The notes: generated from the sequence alone by a model not told the origin. A stretch of DNA of 64,000 nt from Neobacillus ginsengisoli (GCF_030813055.1 NZ_JAUSTW010000003.1:62001-126000); one strand, 5' to 3'; shown: positions 34,938-43,923, counted from the stretch's first letter. A program made the numbers and translations.

Positions 34938-35192
34938 TTATGGATTTACCTTTGGATTACACTGGCCTGTTCCAATATTACCATTGCCATTGCCTTTCTT
35001 ACTCCCATTTCCAGGGGTCCCTGCTCCACAAGGTTGTGGATTCGGATTAGTCGACGGAAAATTTATCCCACCATTGCCTGTACCAGGATGATCGTGTTTT
35101 CCTTTTCCAGGATTCCAACATTGAGCGGTTTCAAAGCGGATGGGTTGGTGACTTAAAATCATTGGCCGATTATATGCTTTTTCTTTTATCAT
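34938..35192 (-). CDS. Candidate RiPP precursor peptide, Gly/Asn/Pro-rich with three cysteines
   Basis: An 84-residue peptide with a very strong start (GGAGGTG, 4 bases before the ATG). The first 23 residues look like a leader: Y7xxP10xI12 matches the YxxPxL motif that lasso B1 proteins bind, and T22 sits at the place of the conserved -2 threonine (FETAQCWNPG). The remaining 61 residues contain 15 Gly, 11 Asn and 9 Pro, three cysteines (25, 55 and 78) and repeats of the type GTGNGG/GNGN. There is no acidic residue at positions 7-9 after the expected cut, so a lasso ring cannot form. It is first in the operon, as precursors usually are. No known product is recognised; being a RiPP precursor is inferred from the operon. 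Confidence 0.75.
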   Translation of the reverse strand: MIKEKAYNRPMILSHQPIRFETAQCWNPGKGKHDHPGTGNGGINFPSTNPNPQPCGAGTPGNGSKKGNGNGNIGTGQCNPKVNP

Positions 35193-35220
35193 AATTCACC
35201 TCCTTAACTAAATCACGATA

Positions 35221-35236
35221 GTTCATTATAACGAAC
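35221..35236. promoter_or_regulatory. SinR-like palindrome over the peptide-operon -10 box
   Basis: GTTCATTATAACGAAC has the 7-2-7 geometry of SinR operators (consensus arm GTTCTYT) with one mismatch in each arm. Its centre contains the minus-strand -10 box TATAAT (35225-35230) of the peptide operon. A bound repressor would block RNA polymerase. No good -35 box is visible upstream. Confidence 0.5.
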
Positions 35237-35883
35237 GTCAGAACCAAAAAAATAAGATTTTTTCTCTTTATGCAGGATGAACGCGGAAAGATTATTATTC
35301 CTTCCCTCTTCTGAATATTATAATTCAAAATAAATTCTTTTTAAAGAACGTATTTTCGACAAAAATCTTCACATCCATCGAATATACCACAATAAAGAAA
35401 GATGTACATGTGGATTTGGCAGTTATATGCTATTTTCAATTTTGGTTAACTTTAGCAAATTATTTCGTAAAGATTTTCAATTAATTTCAGAATTATACAG
35501 ATTAAAAAATAAAAACCACTTTTATCGGTGGCGACTTGTTAGTATTGATTTTTACTTGGATGATTATTTTATCAATCTCCACATAAAAAGCATTCTGGCT
35601 AATCCACATTTTCTATAAATCAAAAGGTGAACAAATACCAGTTTCTACGTTTCATCAAAATTCTGATTCCCAAGCTGCTACACTAACAATCTACAAATCT
35701 AATTTATATTATCCGTAAATTGTTTCAAATACAAAAGTAAGTTTTATTAAATTATTAAATTTGAATCAGGCACTAATACAATCAAGAAAAAAACAGCAGC
35801 ATACTCTATTACGAAAGATTCCAATAATTGAATCTAGTTTCGAATACAAATGTTAGTATTCTATTAAGAAAGTAGGAAGAAAG
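35237..35883. other. Intergenic region before the beta-helix gene
   Basis: About 650 bases of AT-rich DNA. It holds the upstream control region of the peptide operon and the SinR-like site at 35334. From 35587 to 35718 there is a 44-codon open frame without a start codon that could be a coding remnant (GEQIPVSTFHQNSDSQ), and a short rightward ORF at 35427 lacks a ribosome binding site. Otherwise nothing is recognised. Confidence 0.5.
35334..35349. promoter_or_regulatory. Second SinR-like site upstream of the peptide operon
   Basis: ATTCTTTTTAAAGAAC: one arm is the exact SinR half-site (GTTCTTT on the minus strand), the other has one mismatch. It lies 113 bases upstream of the palindrome at 35221 and could support looping or cooperative binding. 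Confidence 0.45.
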
Positions 35884-38106
35884 ATGATTTATGAAATAGA
35901 GTTGATAAGATGGGGGATTACCAAAGGTATTCCAAGCAAACCTTACACATCTCAAAATTATATTACAGCTAATAATAACATCACGGGTATAAACAATGCT
36001 TTGTCATGGGCAAAAGATAATAATTATAATTATGTTTCATTACCTAAAGGTGAATATTCAATTTGTTATCCAAAGCCAATATTAACGCAACCAAATATGA
36101 CAATAGACTTTAACTTTTCCACTTTAAAAGTAATTTATGATTCAGATACACGTTCACCACTAGATACTTCCACAAATCCGATCTACCTATTTGGAGGAAC
36201 TAGCATATTATGTACTACATCTAATACTCATATTATAAACTTAAAACTTATAGGTGATAGAGTTGATAGAAGTTGGAGAAATTTATCATCTGAAAGAATG
36301 GTTGATATTACAACTGGAATAAAATTTGGGTCAGGTTCGGACCGCTCAAGTGTTAGAAACTGTAATTTATCTTATTATATGGGTGATGCAATATATTTAA
36401 GTTATAGTCCTTATTCTTCTTTTGATATAGGCACAATGGAGTTTGGAGACATGAACACTATTGGTTCACCTGTTATAAGTCCATCATCAAAAACGCTTAG
36501 AAGTACTAATTTTATACCATTACCTTATGATATTACAAGCTTTACAATGATAGGATTGGGGTATGCTCCTACAACTACTATTCCTTCGGGAATGTATAAT
36601 GTGTACTTTTATAAGAGTGATAACACTTTTATAGTAAGAAAAACAAATGTAAGGACAAGGGATTTGGTGAATATACCTAAATATGCAACTAAAATAAAAC
36701 TAACATGGGAAGGGAACGGAACTGTTGACGATGGATGTTTACCAGGTAATCCACCATACTGGGCTTTATTACTAAAAAATGGAATCTCTGATAATGTTAT
36801 TATTGAGTATAACGAAATACACAGATGTCATAGAGGTGCTCTGTTTCTTGGAACTAACAATGTACTTATAAGAAAGAACTATTTCCACGATACAGGTGTC
36901 GATTCAGATACAGATTTAGATGGATTACCAACCTTTTCTGACTTTACAAGATATGCCATAAACACAGAAGATAATGTTGGGCAAAACTGCAAAATTATAG
37001 ACAACGTTTTTGATAATGTTAGGATGGCTATTGCGCTAAGAGGTGAATTTAATGAAGTATCTAGCAATGAATTTAGAAATTGTACCTATGGTGTATTCTT
37101 ATATTACTTAAAACATTGTTTAATGGACAAGAACTATTTTCATTATAGTTCCATGGGATGTTTTGAATATAATAACTTTGACCGTAACTGGATCATAACA
37201 AATAATATTTTCTCAGGTAAAGGTATATCATTTGGAGGTAGTGGATCTATATCAGCAATAAATAATAATTACTTTTACAATTCCTATTTTTTATCCCCTA
37301 TTAGAATTTTGAGTTTTAAAAACAATAGTTTTAACAACTCATACTTTCAATTTATTGACACATTAACTTGTATAGATGGATGTTCATTTATTAATAACAG
37401 TACAATTAAGATTATTAGTATATTAGGAGTAATTGATAAAATAATAAGATGTAATTTTGTTAATTCTTCTATCTTAGCACAAAATTCTCAACAAGTTATT
37501 GTTAGGGAATCACTATTAAAAGAATCAGGATTCATATATTCAACAGGTAAAATAACTTATACTCTTAGTAATTGTAAAGTAGAGAATACAAATCGCCCTG
37601 TAATTAATAGTTATACACCATTAGATATAGGGCTGGTAAGTCATATATTAGAAATAAAAGATTGTACCATTTCATTAGGTAAAAATGCCATTATTAGTTC
37701 AATGGATTGGGGAAAATTAATCATACACCAATCAACTATAAGCTATAATATAACTTCTAACTTTACAACTGCGCTATTGGATATTTATGGAAATATCAAA
37801 GATGCATTAGAAATTAAAAATTCAACTATTAGCTCTTCTCCTGCTAGTGCATCTCATTCAATTAATGGCATAAAGAACATTATACTTGTAGATAACATTT
37901 TTAGTAATTTCTCATTATTGAACGCTTCGACAACAATAGAAACATTTGATAGCACCATGCCTTACATTAGAATTCCAGATACCGGAAACACTTCACCAAC
38001 AAGCATACCGATGTATATAGGACAAATGTATATAGATACAACTTCTAAAAAGATCTACCAAGCTGTTGGTACATCTAGTTCAGGAGATTGGGTTGCACTT
38101 AATTAA
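35884..38106 (+). CDS. Right-handed parallel beta-helix protein, tailspike/pectate-lyase-like
   Basis: A 740-residue protein. The N-terminus has the pectate-lyase-3/tailspike opening: ITGINNALSWAKDNNYNYVSLPKGEYSI, read as ITGINNALSWAKD and then a PxGxY turn. The middle consists of many short beta-helix coils rich in N, S and I (for example NVLIRKNYFHDTGV, GCFEYNNFDRNWIITNN). The C-terminus IGQMYIDTTSKKIYQAVG resembles the end domain of phage tail and head fibres. No signal peptide is seen. The family includes polysaccharide-cleaving enzymes and binding proteins. It stands alone between the peptide operon and the polysaccharide locus, so it may act on that polymer, or be a phage relic. AGGAAG precedes the ATG. 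The base composition is more AT-rich than that of the neighbours to the left. Confidence 0.75.
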   Translation: MIYEIELIRWGITKGIPSKPYTSQNYITANNNITGINNALSWAKDNNYNYVSLPKGEYSICYPKPILTQPNMTIDFNFSTLKVIYDSDTRSPLDTSTNPIYLFGGTSILCTTSNTHIINLKLIGDRVDRSWRNLSSERMVDITTGIKFGSGSDRSSVRNCNLSYYMGDAIYLSYSPYSSFDIGTMEFGDMNTIGSPVISPSSKTLRSTNFIPLPYDITSFTMIGLGYAPTTTIPSGMYNVYFYKSDNTFIVRKTNVRTRDLVNIPKYATKIKLTWEGNGTVDDGCLPGNPPYWALLLKNGISDNVIIEYNEIHRCHRGALFLGTNNVLIRKNYFHDTGVDSDTDLDGLPTFSDFTRYAINTEDNVGQNCKIIDNVFDNVRMAIALRGEFNEVSSNEFRNCTYGVFLYYLKHCLMDKNYFHYSSMGCFEYNNFDRNWIITNNIFSGKGISFGGSGSISAINNNYFYNSYFLSPIRILSFKNNSFNNSYFQFIDTLTCIDGCSFINNSTIKIISILGVIDKIIRCNFVNSSILAQNSQQVIVRESLLKESGFIYSTGKITYTLSNCKVENTNRPVINSYTPLDIGLVSHILEIKDCTISLGKNAIISSMDWGKLIIHQSTISYNITSNFTTALLDIYGNIKDALEIKNSTISSSPASASHSINGIKNIILVDNIFSNFSLLNASTTIETFDSTMPYIRIPDTGNTSPTSIPMYIGQMYIDTTSKKIYQAVGTSSSGDWVALN

Positions 38107-38369
38107 TATAATTTCACCGTGATATTCGAAGTTAGAAAAGCAGTTTTTTTAAGAAACTATTGTATATAATTATAGCCAGCCTAATATCCATTTACAAACC
38201 AATTATAACATTTTTAAACTGTTCGTACTTTTCTATGACGTTAATGGAAATTCCTTCAGAGAACTTACAAGTATTACTAGTGTTCTCCCCATCCTAAAGT
38301 AACGCTTAAATTGGATTTATTATAGGTGGGCTTTGGTGAATTTAATCCATCTGTTTGACCCATATAAAC

Positions 38370-38414
38370 AAACACTAAGACTGTCGTATGTCTTAACAGT
38401 CTTAGTGTTTTATA
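38370..38414 (+). terminator. Strong terminator after the beta-helix gene
   Basis: A perfect 15-bp stem AAACACTAAGACTGT/ACAGTCTTAGTGTTT with an 11-base loop, flanked by A/T runs; it can act in both directions. Confidence 0.85.
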
Positions 38415-38433
38415 TCAATATTATATTCCAATA

Positions 38434-38466
38434 TTAAAAAACACCTTGTCTAAGCTACAAGGTTTT
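38434..38466 (-). terminator. Terminator at the end of the polysaccharide locus
   Basis: On the minus strand CCTTGT-AGCTTAG-ACAAGG is followed by TGTTTTTT, 21 bases after the pyruvyltransferase stop. This is the likely end of the whole operon. Confidence 0.75.
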
Positions 38467-38487
38467 CATGAATAAATTTTATAAAAA

Positions 38488-39588
38488 TTAGCTAATTCCT
38501 AGTTGCTTTACCAATTTATTAAAGTACTTTTCTTTAAAATTTGTTTTATCTATCCTTTCTAGTCCACTTAATTCATCAATAATCGGCTTGATACTGTTAA
38601 ATGATAAATCATCTGTAAACCTTAGATAATTTAAATCATTTATCCATTTATAACTTTCTATAACTTTGTGATCCGCCGATCTTAAAACTATGCATGGTGT
38701 TTTAGTTAAAACTGCAAAAATCATTCCATGAAGCCTATCTGTTATGACCACTTTTGCGTTTCGAAAAACGTCCCACATTTTAAATAACTCTTCTTCTCTT
38801 TCTTCTTTGTAAATTTTTTTATTCACAACGGTGTCATATTCTAATACCTCTTTATACACCTTTTGTAAATTCTCCAAAAAATTAAGCTTTTTATCCTTCC
38901 AAAAACTTTCTTTGTCATCTCGTAGGCATGTTAATATATAATTTCTATTATTTTTTGTTGGTTCAAATATATCCTCCAAATAAAAAACAATGTCAGGCAC
39001 CTTAATTATTTTATTTTCGAATATTTCTGACATTTTTTGATAGGATTTTTCTTCTCTTGCTAAAAGAATTAAATTTTTATTTCTATTATAGATTTTTTGA
39101 GTTTTTTGTTTCTCTAATCTTCCATAATCATCATTTGTGAAACTAAGAGTCTGTGTCATGGAAATTATAGGTGATTTGGTGAATTTTTTTACAATAAATC
39201 TTCTTGGTTTCTCTTCATGAATGTAAAGATTCCCCATATTACCACCACCTTGTATTATTATAATATCTTCTTTATTAACAATTGATTTTATTGCTTTTGC
39301 ATAAGAAAAAAATTCATCTCTTTCAAATTCAAGAATTTCATAATCCTTAAAATGTTCAGAGAGATATTTATTAGTGGCATAAGCAATTGCTTGATCGCCC
39401 ATATTCCCATAGCAAGGAGTTAAACAGTAAAAAATCTTTTTCTTATTTTTAAATTCTTTTAATTTACCTATATTTTTTTTACTAAGCAGATAATTTACAT
39501 ACCAATTATTTTTAAAATAAAAAATAGTATCTAGAATCTTGTATTTATTCAAAAAATTTAATATTGGATATTTTAATCTAACTAGCAT
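38488..39588 (-). CDS. Polysaccharide pyruvyltransferase family protein
   Basis: A 366-residue protein of family PF04230. The motifs CYGNMGDQAIAYATNKYL near residue 58, IIIIQGGGNMGNLY and ITDRLHGMIFAVLT are those of pyruvyltransferases such as CsaB, EpsI and EpsO of Bacillus subtilis. It would transfer a ketal pyruvate from phosphoenolpyruvate to a sugar of the polymer, giving it negative charge. It is the last gene of the locus, 115 bases after the Wzt-type gene. It is presumably cytosolic or at the membrane face, acting before export. Confidence 0.87.
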   Translation of the reverse strand: MLVRLKYPILNFLNKYKILDTIFYFKNNWYVNYLLSKKNIGKLKEFKNKKKIFYCLTPCYGNMGDQAIAYATNKYLSEHFKDYEILEFERDEFFSYAKAIKSIVNKEDIIIIQGGGNMGNLYIHEEKPRRFIVKKFTKSPIISMTQTLSFTNDDYGRLEKQKTQKIYNRNKNLILLAREEKSYQKMSEIFENKIIKVPDIVFYLEDIFEPTKNNRNYILTCLRDDKESFWKDKKLNFLENLQKVYKEVLEYDTVVNKKIYKEEREEELFKMWDVFRNAKVVITDRLHGMIFAVLTKTPCIVLRSADHKVIESYKWINDLNYLRFTDDLSFNSIKPIIDELSGLERIDKTNFKEKYFNKLVKQLGIS

Positions 39589-39703
39589 AATATACTCCTT
39601 TTAGTAGTTAATAATAAACTAATACCAGAATAAAACCTTTGTTTCCATCATATTAAGATTGGAAATAAATTGTTGCAATAACTTATTAAAAAACAATTCT
39701 TTA

Positions 39704-40972
39704 TTATGCTAAAACACTTGAATCAATAATTTCTATATTATTAAATCTTGTATGACCCCAATACCTATGCGTCCAATCTAGATTATTAAAACTTGCTCTA
39801 CTATCTTTCATTTCAAAAACAAATGCTGAAGGTACAACATCAATTAATTCGTCGGTTCCAAATTCATTAACTGTATATAATACTAATTTCACCAGATAAG
39901 TACCTGGTGCTAAGTTTGTATTATCAAATTCAAACAAACTTTTCCCTATTTTTCCCTGTTGCGTCGAAAATGAAGTAACTGTTGTTCCCATTCCGGCAGG
40001 TGTGTCATCTGAATATTGTACGATTATTCTCAGGTATACATCTTTTAAGTCTTTTTTAGCCGTCCATCCCAACTCGAATAGAACCTTTTCCTCATTATTA
40101 TAAAGTGGATTATTTTTATTAATTAATTGAACAGTATTCATTACAATCTTTCCATTTAAATTTACATCCTTTGGTCTTTCAGTTTTATCTAGATTATTAA
40201 AAATTTCCATTTTTTTATTATTATTCATATACACCTGAATTCCATCTTCAACGTTTCCATCAAAAATAATTTTACCATGATCCATAACAATAACACGATT
40301 ACAGAGTTGCTGGACAGTATTCATATTGTGGCTTACGTATAAAACAGTCCTACCTTCTCCTGAAACATCTTCCATCTTACCAAGGCACTTTTGCTGAAAT
40401 TTCATATCCCCCACTGCTAAAACCTCATCTACAATTAAAATGTCCGGATCTAGATGTGCTGCAACAGCAAAGGCTAGCTTCACGTACATACCACTGGAAT
40501 ACTTTTTCACTGGAGTATCCAGAAAGTCTTTAATCTCAGAAAATTCTACAATATCTGCAAACTTTTTTTCAATTTCATTACGTGACATACCAAGTATAGA
40601 ACCATTTAAATAAATATTTTCCCTCCCAGTTAATTCGGGATGAAACCCCGTACCAACCTCAAGCAATGATGATATTCTACCATTTACTTCTATTTTCCCT
40701 TCAGTTGGTGTTGTTATTCTAGAGAATACTTTTAATAAAGTTGATTTCCCAGCACCATTATGACCAATAATACCAATCCTATCTCCCTTATTTACAGTAA
40801 AATTAATATCCTTAAGTGCCCACAACTCATTTTTTTCAGATGTCATTTTTTTCCTTTTTCCTGCCCATAAAGATTTTAAAAGTACTGTTGCAAATGTATC
40901 AGACTTTTCGTTATTTAAGGGGATTTCGTATTTCTTACTTATATTTGAAACTTTCAATACTTGTTCATTCAT
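39704..40972 (-). CDS. Polysaccharide ABC exporter ATPase, Wzt/TagH type
   Basis: A 422-residue ATPase. The domain at about residues 5-245 has Walker A GHNGAGKSTL near 73, the signature YSSGMYVKLAFAVA (as in Wzt and TagH), and Walker B ILIVDEVLAVGD. The C-terminal part (about 265-420) is a beta-rich Wzt-type domain that in O-antigen exporters recognises the finished glycan end, so this system may need a capped chain. It forms the exporter with the permease whose gene ends 15 bases upstream. The gene order is permease then ATPase, as in tagGH. Confidence 0.92.
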   Translation of the reverse strand: MNEQVLKVSNISKKYEIPLNNEKSDTFATVLLKSLWAGKRKKMTSEKNELWALKDINFTVNKGDRIGIIGHNGAGKSTLLKVFSRITTPTEGKIEVNGRISSLLEVGTGFHPELTGRENIYLNGSILGMSRNEIEKKFADIVEFSEIKDFLDTPVKKYSSGMYVKLAFAVAAHLDPDILIVDEVLAVGDMKFQQKCLGKMEDVSGEGRTVLYVSHNMNTVQQLCNRVIVMDHGKIIFDGNVEDGIQVYMNNNKKMEIFNNLDKTERPKDVNLNGKIVMNTVQLINKNNPLYNNEEKVLFELGWTAKKDLKDVYLRIIVQYSDDTPAGMGTTVTSFSTQQGKIGKSLFEFDNTNLAPGTYLVKLVLYTVNEFGTDELIDVVPSAFVFEMKDSRASFNNLDWTHRYWGHTRFNNIEIIDSSVLA

Positions 40973-40986
40973 TTTTTTTCCTCCAA

Positions 40987-41814
40987 CTATATTAGATCTG
41001 CGAATGTATTTTCAAACTTGAAGAAATATTTAATCCCTAAAATCAAAGATACTACCCCTACTACTAAAGAAACAATTAGACTAGGTAAATATAGTTCGGC
41101 GGTTGGAATTAGACACCACCTAAATCCTTCAATTACCCCTACCATCGGGTTTAAAGAATAAACAAATCTTAAATTCTCTGGAATAACATTACTTGAATAA
41201 CCTACAGGTGAAATGTACATCCCAAATTGTAGAATAAATGGAATCAAATATTTAATATCTCTATATTTCACATTAAGTGTTGCTAATAGTAATCCACTTC
41301 CTAAAGCAATTATAAATGCTAAAATTATAAAGAATGGAAGAAACACAATCCTAATTGATGGAAGAAAAAGAAACCCCACCATAATAATAATCAACACTCC
41401 AAAAGAAATTAATAAATCAACAAAAGAAGTAATTACCGATGAAATTGGCAAAGTTAATCTTGGAAAGTATATTTTTTTTAATAAATGAGAATTTGAAACG
41501 AGACTATTTGCTGCCCCATTAAAAGCCATTGAAAAAAAGTTCCATGGCAATATTGCTGAAAAAACTAATATAGCGTAAGGCACACCATTTGAAGGCATTT
41601 TTGCAAGGTTCCCAAATACAAATGTCATTATTATCATTGAGAAAGTTGGGTTTAAAATAGCCCATATGCTCCCCAAGACAGTCTGCTTATACCTAACAAT
41701 AATATCTTTCCAAGATAGAAAATATAATACTTCCCTATACTTCCAAACCTCTTTTATTTTATGTTTTTTTGACGGTTTACATGTTATGATGCTAGAATTG
41801 TTCATACAACACAT
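40987..41814 (-). CDS. Polysaccharide ABC exporter permease, Wzm/TagG type
   Basis: A 275-residue ABC-2-type permease with six membrane helices and the usual start VWKYREVLYFLSWKDIIVRYKQTVLGSIWAIL (here residues 24-55). It moves undecaprenyl-linked glycans across the membrane together with the Wzt-type ATPase. Together they are an alternative to a Wzx flippase, which was not found elsewhere in the locus. Upstream is a glycosyltransferase gene 70 bases away. Confidence 0.92.
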   Translation of the reverse strand: MCCMNNSSIITCKPSKKHKIKEVWKYREVLYFLSWKDIIVRYKQTVLGSIWAILNPTFSMIIMTFVFGNLAKMPSNGVPYAILVFSAILPWNFFSMAFNGAANSLVSNSHLLKKIYFPRLTLPISSVITSFVDLLISFGVLIIIMVGFLFLPSIRIVFLPFFIILAFIIALGSGLLLATLNVKYRDIKYLIPFILQFGMYISPVGYSSNVIPENLRFVYSLNPMVGVIEGFRWCLIPTAELYLPSLIVSLVVGVVSLILGIKYFFKFENTFADLI

Positions 41815-41883
41815 CCTCTTTTCTTTTGTTAATTATTAAAAGTTACCTATTTTTACAAATTTAATACATAATTAATAGCATAT

Positions 41884-42867
41884 CTAATTTATTTTTATTT
41901 TTTTTATCTTATGGTATATTTCATATAAAAGTGGATTTAATACGAATAAAAGCCAAAGTATTTTTTCCTTTTTGTTAAAAAACGGATTTACCAAAAGTGG
42001 TCCAACACTTAAACTAAAAACTTTCTTTAATTGTCTTAATTCTTTATTATTATTAGAAACATTATACTTTGCCTTATAATAATTTAAAAAAAATGATTGC
42101 ACAAAATTAGTCTCAGCTAGTTGTTGTAACTTTGTTTGTTTTACTTCGCTAAAAAAATCAACCCTTTCCTTAAGCGCATAAACAAGGTCTAACCTTTTTA
42201 TATTATATGGTGACCTAATAATGCTATTATTTGTTTGTAGATAATAATAAAGTTTGATAGGAAGATATGTAACTTTTGAACTTTTATATAAAATTTGATG
42301 AATAATAAATTCATCCTCATGTATTCTACCTTTTTCATATCTTATATCATTAAATAATTCTCTTTTGTATAACTTATTCCAAGCTACAATAAAACTAATA
42401 CCTTTTGAAGTGTATAACTTATTCAATGACTCAATATTAGAAAAATTTTGAGCAACAATATCTATGTTAAGATTTGACGTATCGTAAAATACACCTTCAT
42501 TAGCAACTGTAAAGTCGCAAATTATTATATCTGATGAATTTATAATGGCATTATTGTATAATACTTCGTACATTCTCTTATGAATATAATCATCACTATC
42601 TACAAAAGCGATATATTCTCCTTTGGCTAAGTCAATACCAGCATTTCTTGCAGATGACAATCCTCCATTTTTTTTGTGAACTACCTTAATTCTTTTATCT
42701 ATTTTCGAATATTCATCACAGATCTCACCGGATTTGTCCGTTGAACCATCATTTACTAGGATTAGCTCAAAGTCTGAAAATGTTTGATTCAATATTGAGT
42801 CTATGCATTTTACTAAATATTTTTCGACATTATAAACGGGTACTATTATACTTATCTTATAAGCCAC
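41884..42867 (-). CDS. Family-2 glycosyltransferase (a)
   Basis: A 327-residue inverting GT-A glycosyltransferase. The nucleotide-sugar site is formed by IIVPVYNVEKYL, the LVNDGSTDKSG motif, and the metal-binding VDSDDYI near residue 92. It adds a sugar to the lipid-linked repeat unit on the cytoplasmic side. The first 100 residues are nearly identical in pattern to those of the adjacent GT2 at 42893, so they are paralogs with divergent acceptor-binding halves. The sugar is unknown. Confidence 0.88.
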   Translation of the reverse strand: MAYKISIIVPVYNVEKYLVKCIDSILNQTFSDFELILVNDGSTDKSGEICDEYSKIDKRIKVVHKKNGGLSSARNAGIDLAKGEYIAFVDSDDYIHKRMYEVLYNNAIINSSDIIICDFTVANEGVFYDTSNLNIDIVAQNFSNIESLNKLYTSKGISFIVAWNKLYKRELFNDIRYEKGRIHEDEFIIHQILYKSSKVTYLPIKLYYYLQTNNSIIRSPYNIKRLDLVYALKERVDFFSEVKQTKLQQLAETNFVQSFFLNYYKAKYNVSNNNKELRQLKKVFSLSVGPLLVNPFFNKKEKILWLLFVLNPLLYEIYHKIKKIKIN

Positions 42868-42892
42868 ATGTCATCATCCTAACAAAAGATTG

Positions 42893-43903
42893 CTACTTAA
42901 ACTTAAGTGAAATTAGATAATAAGCAGCTAAATACATTCTCTTATTTATAAAAGCATAAAAAAGTTTATAAAATTTTAAATTTTTCCCATATTCCAGAAA
43001 AACCTTAGCGAAAATTTTATCATTTCTTAATTCTTCTAAAACTTTAAATTTCTCTCTAAGTTTTAACTTCTTATGCAGAATTATATTCTTTAATGGTAAA
43101 GTATACATTGTTAAAATATAAGGATACATTTGCCTTACAATTCCCTCTTTATTCCCAATTAATTCCAAAAATTCAAGTAATGAGTTAGAAACTGTATTTA
43201 TATCTGAAACTATATTATATTTATTACGTTTTGCAAGCTGATTAATCGATGTGGACATATTGTAATGGTACAATACATTCGGAATAAAAGTTAAATTAAT
43301 GGAATTTTTTAAGAAACGCAAATTAAAATCAAAGTCTTCGTACAATACTAAACTTTCATTAAAATATAATTTATGATCTTTTATTATTTTTGCTTTAAAA
43401 AGATACATCCAGGAAGCAAGTAAACCCACTGTGTTAAATAGATACACAAAATTCGATCCAAGATCAGAAACATTAATATTCACTTTTTTATGAACACCAT
43501 TTAATTCACTTTTTATTAACTTTTGTTCTGTGTATAAATCCTTAACTGAACCAAAAATTATGGAATCACTTTTTTCTAATTTCAATTGATTTATAAGTGT
43601 ATCAAGAGCGTCCTTTTCTATCCAATCATCACTATCAACAAACAGTATATATTCTCCTGTAGCTAAGTCTATTCCAGCGTTACGAGCTGATGAAACCCCT
43701 CCGTTTTTCTTATGAATTACTTTTATTCTACTATCTTTTACTGAGTACTCATTGCATATTTTTCCAGAATCGTCGGGTGAACCATCATTGATGAGTATAA
43801 GTTCAAAATCTTTAAAAGATTGAGCGAGTATAGAATCTACACATTTATGTATATAATGCTCAATTTTGTAAACTGGAACAATAATGCTTATTTTTGGATC
43901 CAT
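42893..43903 (-). CDS. Family-2 glycosyltransferase (b)
   Basis: A 336-residue GT2 enzyme with IIVPVYKIEHYI, LINDGSPDDSG and the DxD motif in FVDSDDWI. It is a paralog of the adjacent downstream enzyme and acts on the same polymer. The start chosen is the ATG at 43903, with AAAGGA 9 bases upstream; the in-frame ATG six codons earlier has a ribosome binding site too close to it. It follows a GT4 gene by 20 bases. Confidence 0.88.
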   Translation of the reverse strand: MDPKISIIVPVYKIEHYIHKCVDSILAQSFKDFELILINDGSPDDSGKICNEYSVKDSRIKVIHKKNGGVSSARNAGIDLATGEYILFVDSDDWIEKDALDTLINQLKLEKSDSIIFGSVKDLYTEQKLIKSELNGVHKKVNINVSDLGSNFVYLFNTVGLLASWMYLFKAKIIKDHKLYFNESLVLYEDFDFNLRFLKNSINLTFIPNVLYHYNMSTSINQLAKRNKYNIVSDINTVSNSLLEFLELIGNKEGIVRQMYPYILTMYTLPLKNIILHKKLKLREKFKVLEELRNDKIFAKVFLEYGKNLKFYKLFYAFINKRMYLAAYYLISLKFK

Positions 43904-43923
43904 AAACTTAGTTCCTTTCATCC

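Larger units (their letters stand above)
38107..38487. other. Intergenic region with two terminators
   Basis: 381 bases between the convergent beta-helix gene and the end of the polysaccharide locus. It contains the terminators at 38370 and 38434. No ORF with a ribosome binding site was seen. Confidence 0.6.

Noticed and set aside
34833..35156. Rightward ORF of 107 codons over the peptide gene
   Set aside because: It is antisense to the peptide and has no ribosome binding site; the minus-strand frame has GGAGGTG and a consistent operon context.
34938..35192. Calling the peptide a lasso peptide precursor
   Set aside because: The leader fits, but there is no cyclase or B2 gene and no acidic residue at ring positions 7-9 after the expected cleavage point.
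35427..35618. Rightward ORF of 63 codons in the intergenic region
   Set aside because: No ribosome binding site, no recognisable motif and AT-rich composition; probably chance.
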